Origin: CAVOJV01 sp963696325
GTDB lineage: Bacteria > Pseudomonadota > Gammaproteobacteria > Competibacterales > Competibacteraceae
NCBI GenBank assembly: GCA_963696325.1
Contig: CAVOJV010000069.1
Coordinates: 1 to 9,777 of the forward strand
Length of the DNA: 9,777 nt
Direction: 5' to 3'
The position numbers and the translations under genes were made by a program. The first letter of the stretch is position 1; the number at the start of each line of letters is the position of its first letter. The notes beneath the pieces are model-generated. The model worked only from the letters and a program-made list of their open reading frames with translations, had not been told where the DNA came from and searched no databases. Positions 6,688-9,777 of the stretch are shown here, piece after piece.

Positions 6688-6737
6688 ACGATTTCTGCGC
6701 CTTGTATTGGGCATTGCTTTCCTTTTTTGCGCCACAT
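6678..6737. repeat. Gapped palindrome near the RIT left end
   Basis: ATGTGGCG (6678-6685) and CGCCACAT (6730-6737) are perfect inverted 8-mers separated by 44 bases. A further TGTGG occurs at 6661-6665. Tyrosine recombinases bind inverted arms around their crossover sites, so these may be recombinase binding sites at the element end. That role is inferred from position. Confidence 0.45.
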
Positions 6738-6752
6738 AAATGTTCCGTCGCT

Positions 6753-6796
6753 ATAGTCGATTTTTCATCCGTTGTTTAACGAGGAGGATCGACTAT
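6753..6796 (+). promoter_or_regulatory. Stem-loop over the ritA start region
   Basis: ATAGTCGAT (6753-6761) is perfectly complementary to ATCGACTAT (6788-6796), leaving a 26-base loop. The right arm contains the first two bases of the ritA ATG (6795-6797), and the ribosome site GAGGAGGA (6781-6788) sits at the loop edge. In RNA this could limit translation of ritA; in DNA it could be a recombinase or repressor site. TATAGT at 6752-6757 resembles a -10 box, but no good -35 partner is seen. Confidence 0.4.
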
Positions 6797-8045
6797 GTTC
6801 CATCAACTTTTCCAGTGCCCCCGCACGATCGAGCGTCATCAAGCCGGTGCATTCTTAGACGAGCGACTACGCTATCTCGCCCATGGTACCGCCCAAGGGC
6901 GCACGACAAGCTCTCTGCGGCTGATCGCCCAGCACCTGTTGGTGTTCGTTGATTACCTGCCCCTGACAACCGACGCTGAGATCGGTATTGAGCAGATCCA
7001 AGCGGCGGCCGATCGGTGGGTAAATCGCCAGCCGCAACCCCCTCATGTCACCGGTGCCTGGTACGGGAGAATGCGCTTTATTTCCGATGCGCGGCAATGG
7101 CTGAACTTTCTGGGTCGACTACGCCGGCCCGAAGTCCCCCGCCGCCCGTACACTCATATGCTTGAGGACTACGCCGATTACATGGCTCAGGAGCAAGGCC
7201 TGTCCCCGCACACCATCCGCCTCCGTTGCTGGCATCTGGAGCAGTTTCTCGGCCGCTTTTGGCAACAACAGCGCCCCTTTGACCAGATCGGTATCGGCGA
7301 TATCGACGCGGCTATCGCGCGCAAAGGCGATCAGGACGGTTACGCGCGGGCCTCAATGAAAGGCTACGTCACCGTGCTCCGGGCATTCTTCCGTTACGCC
7401 GAACACCGCCGGTGGTGCGCGCCGGATTTGGCCGCCGCGATAATGTCGCCACGCCTGTTCACCGATGCGCTGCTCCCGAAAGGTCCGGCGTGGGAAGACG
7501 TACAGCGCCTGCTCGCGAGCACGCAAGGCGATCGACCGAAAGACCGCCGCGATCGCGCTATTATCATGCTGTTTGCTGTTTACGGGCTACGGGTCGGTGA
7601 AGTGCGTGCCCTTCGCCTGGAGGACCTGGATTGGGAGCAGGAACTGCTCTACGTCACCCGCCCCAAACCCCGCCGCCGCCAGACTTATCCGCTTTCGTAC
7701 ACGGTGGGTGAGGCTATCCTGCGGTATCTGCAAGACGGACGACCGCAGAGCCCCCACCGCGAGCTCTTTCTGACTGTACGCGCGCCGATTGTGCCGCTCA
7801 GCAGCGGGGTGCTCTATGACCTGGTCGCCGAGCGGTTGCGGCCGCTGGCGCTTCCCTTACCCCATTATGGGCCACACGCCTTGCGCCACGCTTGTGCTCA
7901 GCGTCTGCTCGGCGAAGGGTTGTCGATGAAAGTGATCGGCGACCATCTCGGGCATCGCAAAACCGATACGACCCGTGGGTATGCCAAAATAGACCTGGCC
8001 GGCCTGCGTCAAGTAGCGGACTTTGACCTGGGAGCGGTGCTATGA
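6795..8045 (+). CDS. ritA: RIT tyrosine recombinase A
   Basis: First of the three RIT recombinases, 416 aa. The N-terminal SAM-like core-binding domain lies at about 115-205, preceded by an extra N-terminal segment. The catalytic domain shows R266 (YGLRVGEV), a likely lysine K291 in the beta-hairpin, H361 and R364 (HALRH), H387 (LGH) and nucleophile Y396 (RGYAKID). The full catalytic set is therefore present. ATG 6795 has GAGGAGGA six bases upstream. The stop overlaps the ritB start as ATGA, implying translational coupling. It is the only complete, undamaged RIT recombinase in the window. Confidence 0.93.
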   Translation: MFHQLFQCPRTIERHQAGAFLDERLRYLAHGTAQGRTTSSLRLIAQHLLVFVDYLPLTTDAEIGIEQIQAAADRWVNRQPQPPHVTGAWYGRMRFISDARQWLNFLGRLRRPEVPRRPYTHMLEDYADYMAQEQGLSPHTIRLRCWHLEQFLGRFWQQQRPFDQIGIGDIDAAIARKGDQDGYARASMKGYVTVLRAFFRYAEHRRWCAPDLAAAIMSPRLFTDALLPKGPAWEDVQRLLASTQGDRPKDRRDRAIIMLFAVYGLRVGEVRALRLEDLDWEQELLYVTRPKPRRRQTYPLSYTVGEAILRYLQDGRPQSPHRELFLTVRAPIVPLSSGVLYDLVAERLRPLALPLPHYGPHALRHACAQRLLGEGLSMKVIGDHLGHRKTDTTRGYAKIDLAGLRQVADFDLGAVL

Positions 8046-8989
8046 AACTCAAGGCATTGATCGCGCAATACGTGGCCTTTAGACAGTCCCTGGGGGAGCA
8101 TTTTGACAGCGCTGAAAGTGTCCTGAATACGTTCTGCCGGCAGATGGGCCAGGAGATCGATGCCGGCGAGGTTCACGCCGATCGAGTGCTCGCCTTCTTG
8201 GCCGGCACCGGCCCGGTGACACGCTACTGGCATCGCAAGCACAGCGTGTTGCGCGGCTTTTACCAGTATGCGGTCAGTCGCGGTTGGGTCGCCGATTCGC
8301 CGCTGCCGACAACCGTACCCAAGCTGCCACCGTGCTTTGTACCCTATGTGTACTCGCACGATGAACTCCACCGGCTCGTGCAGGCCACTACCGCTTACCG
8401 CAAGGAACATCGCAAACTGGAGCCGCACACCCTGCGGGCGATTTTACTGCTGTTGTAGGGTGCCGGTTTAGGCGTCAGCGAAGCCGTCGCCTTGACACTG
8501 GGTGATATCGATCTAGCCGGCGCCCTGATCACCGTGCACCACACCCAATTCGACAAGACCCGGCTGGTGCCCCTGGGACCCGAGCTGACTCAAGTGATGA
8601 TGCACTACCTTACCCAGCGCAACGCCGCCGGTCACGCGCAACACAGGGGGGCATCGTTCTTTGTCTTGCGTAGCGGCATTGGCGTGTCGATCCAACTGGT
8701 CGAACAGACCTTCCGACGCCTGTGTGAGTATACCGGTATCCGGCGTACCGATGGTGCGCGCTACCAGCCACGGCTGCACGATTTAAGGCACTGTTTCGCC
8801 GTGCACAGACTGACCTCCTGGTATCGCCAAGGCGCGGACGTGCAAACCCTGCTGCCGCAGTTATCGACCTATCTCGGCCACGGCAACATCGCTGCCACGC
8901 AAATTTACCTGACGATGACCCCGGCGTTGCTGCAGGAAGCGTCACGGCGGTTTGAGCGCTATGCCTTCAAGGAGGTGGGTGATGACTGA
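8042..8989 (+). pseudogene. ritB: RIT tyrosine recombinase B, amber codon and lost catalytic Arg
   Basis: Second RIT recombinase, 315 codons. It starts at ATG 8042 after GGGAG (8030-8034) and stops at 8987, overlapping ritC by 8 nt. An in-frame TAG at 8456-8458 (codon 139) replaces the tyrosine usual in LLLYGAGLR, and five codons later GGC gives G144 where family members have the first catalytic arginine. Reading continues in frame afterwards, with K172, H246 and R249 (HDLRH), H280 (LGH) and Y289 all present. There is no indel. The gene is probably inactive. Stop-codon readthrough is possible, but the Arg-to-Gly change argues against an active enzyme. A start at 8492 inside the catalytic domain would not give a functional protein. 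Confidence 0.88.
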
Positions 8990-9777
8990 CAACGCGAAAC
9001 TCGGACCCTGGGTCCGGCGGTTTCTCCTGGAGCACCTGCTGGGCGAACGCAATCTGGCGCGCAACACGCAGCACAGTTACCGCGATACGCTGGTGTTGCT
9101 GATCCCGTTCATCGCCGGCCAAGTCCGTCAACCGGTCGACCAACTGCGGATCGAGCAGGTCACCGCCGAGCAGGTACGCGGGTTCCTCCAGGACCTGGAG
9201 CAGCGACGTCGCTGCAGCGTGACAACCCGCAACCAACGACTGGCGGTGATCCATGCGCTGGCGCGCTTTATCGGCCAAAAGAGCCCTGAGCATATCGAGT
9301 GGTGTGGACAGATCCGGGCAATCCCCTTCAAAAAAGCCGCCTCAAGGTCGATCATCTACCTGGAGAAAGCGGAAATGGACGCGTTGCTCGCCGCCCCGGA
9401 TCGCCATACCGCGCAGGGCCAGCGTGACTATGGGTTACTCCTGTTTCTGTACAATACCGGAGCCCGCGCCGATGAAGCGGCACAACTCAGAATCGGCGAC
9501 CTCCAGTTGGCCCACGCGCCGCCGCGCGACTACTCTTCGGTACAGCTGCGCGGCAAAGGTAATAAGCTGCGCCGTTGTCCGCTGTGGCCACACACGGTGG
9601 CTGAGTTGGCCGCACGGATCGAGGGACGGGCTCCCGCGGAGCCCGTCTTTCTCAACCGCGGTGGCCGACCAATTACCCGCTTCGGTATCCATGCGCTGGT
9701 CGAGCGCTATGCCCGCCGGGTATCGGCTACCCTGCCGGGACTGGCTGCCAAACGGGTGAGCCCGCACTCGATTCGCC
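8982..9777 (+). CDS. ritC: RIT tyrosine recombinase C, partial (runs off window)
   Basis: Third RIT recombinase. ATG 8982 follows GGAGG at 8971-8975 and overlaps the ritB end by 8 nt. The frame is open for 265 codons to the window edge. The N-terminal core-binding domain lies at about 8-100 (LLGERNLARNTQHSYRDTL). Catalytic residues visible are R162 (NTGARADEAAQL), a lysine at 192 or 195 (LRGKGNKLRR), and H262 with R265 (SPHSIR). The final LGH and tyrosine boxes should follow just outside the window. No damage is seen. The downstream inverted repeat and RIT right end are not included. Confidence 0.92.
   Translation, partial: MTDNAKLGPWVRRFLLEHLLGERNLARNTQHSYRDTLVLLIPFIAGQVRQPVDQLRIEQVTAEQVRGFLQDLEQRRRCSVTTRNQRLAVIHALARFIGQKSPEHIEWCGQIRAIPFKKAASRSIIYLEKAEMDALLAAPDRHTAQGQRDYGLLLFLYNTGARADEAAQLRIGDLQLAHAPPRDYSSVQLRGKGNKLRRCPLWPHTVAELAARIEGRAPAEPVFLNRGGRPITRFGIHALVERYARRVSATLPGLAAKRVSPHSIR

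Larger units (their letters stand above)
6658..9777 (+). mobile_element. RIT (recombinase-in-trio) element, left part
   Basis: Three tandem tyrosine recombinase genes in the same direction with overlapping ends are the signature of RIT elements. The left edge is set by the abrupt end of the serine-recombinase coding sequence after 6657. The first 137 bases are non-coding and contain two inverted repeats. The right end is beyond the window; the missing part of the serine recombinase gene should follow it. How the three recombinases share the work is not well known. Confidence 0.85.

Noticed and set aside
1..9777. CRISPR arrays, tRNA or rRNA genes
   Set aside because: No regularly spaced repeats and no tRNA- or rRNA-like sequence were seen.

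Overview
The window consists entirely of mobile DNA. It holds four elements stacked or nested in one another, with no host housekeeping gene. GC content is moderately high and Shine-Dalgarno sites are strong GGAGG-type. The IstA, serine-recombinase and RIT families fit a proteobacterium, but nothing here fixes the species.

Layout. (1) 1-4861 is an IS21-family insertion sequence. It has left-end repeats, an intact istA (102-1613) and an istB (from 1603) cut in two. (2) A compact 2.58-kb element (about 1918-4509, genes on the minus strand) sits exactly in the Walker A codons of istB. It encodes a 687-aa large serine recombinase, a 57-aa protein and an accessory protein resembling the DUF5372 family. 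(3) The 3' half of istB (4500-4861) is decayed by indels and runs directly into a second, related element (4862-6657, plus strand) with the same three-gene order. (4) That element's recombinase gene is cut at codon 448 by a RIT (recombinase-in-trio) element, 6658 to beyond the window end. It has three overlapping tyrosine recombinase genes: ritA, a damaged ritB, and ritC, which runs off the window.

Main observation. In the integrated 2.58-kb element the accessory reading frame has no start codon of its own and is open right up to the attachment core. At the opposite end of the element, just after the recombinase stop codon, lies an orphan Shine-Dalgarno sequence and ATG pointing outward. Joining the two ends through the shared core ACCGG(G/T)ACCG, as serine-recombinase excision would, places that ATG exactly in frame with the accessory gene and predicts a 167-aa protein. 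The accessory gene therefore appears to be split across the attachment site and completed only in the circular form. The second element also lacks an accessory start codon, so this may be a general design.

Within each cassette the accessory frame, the small ORF and the recombinase lie in successive frames (0, +1, +2). The small ORF is overprinted on the accessory 3' end, and the accessory stop overlaps the recombinase start as ATGA. Accessory, small protein and recombinase therefore look like one translationally coupled unit. On the circle there is almost no intergenic space, only 18 nt.
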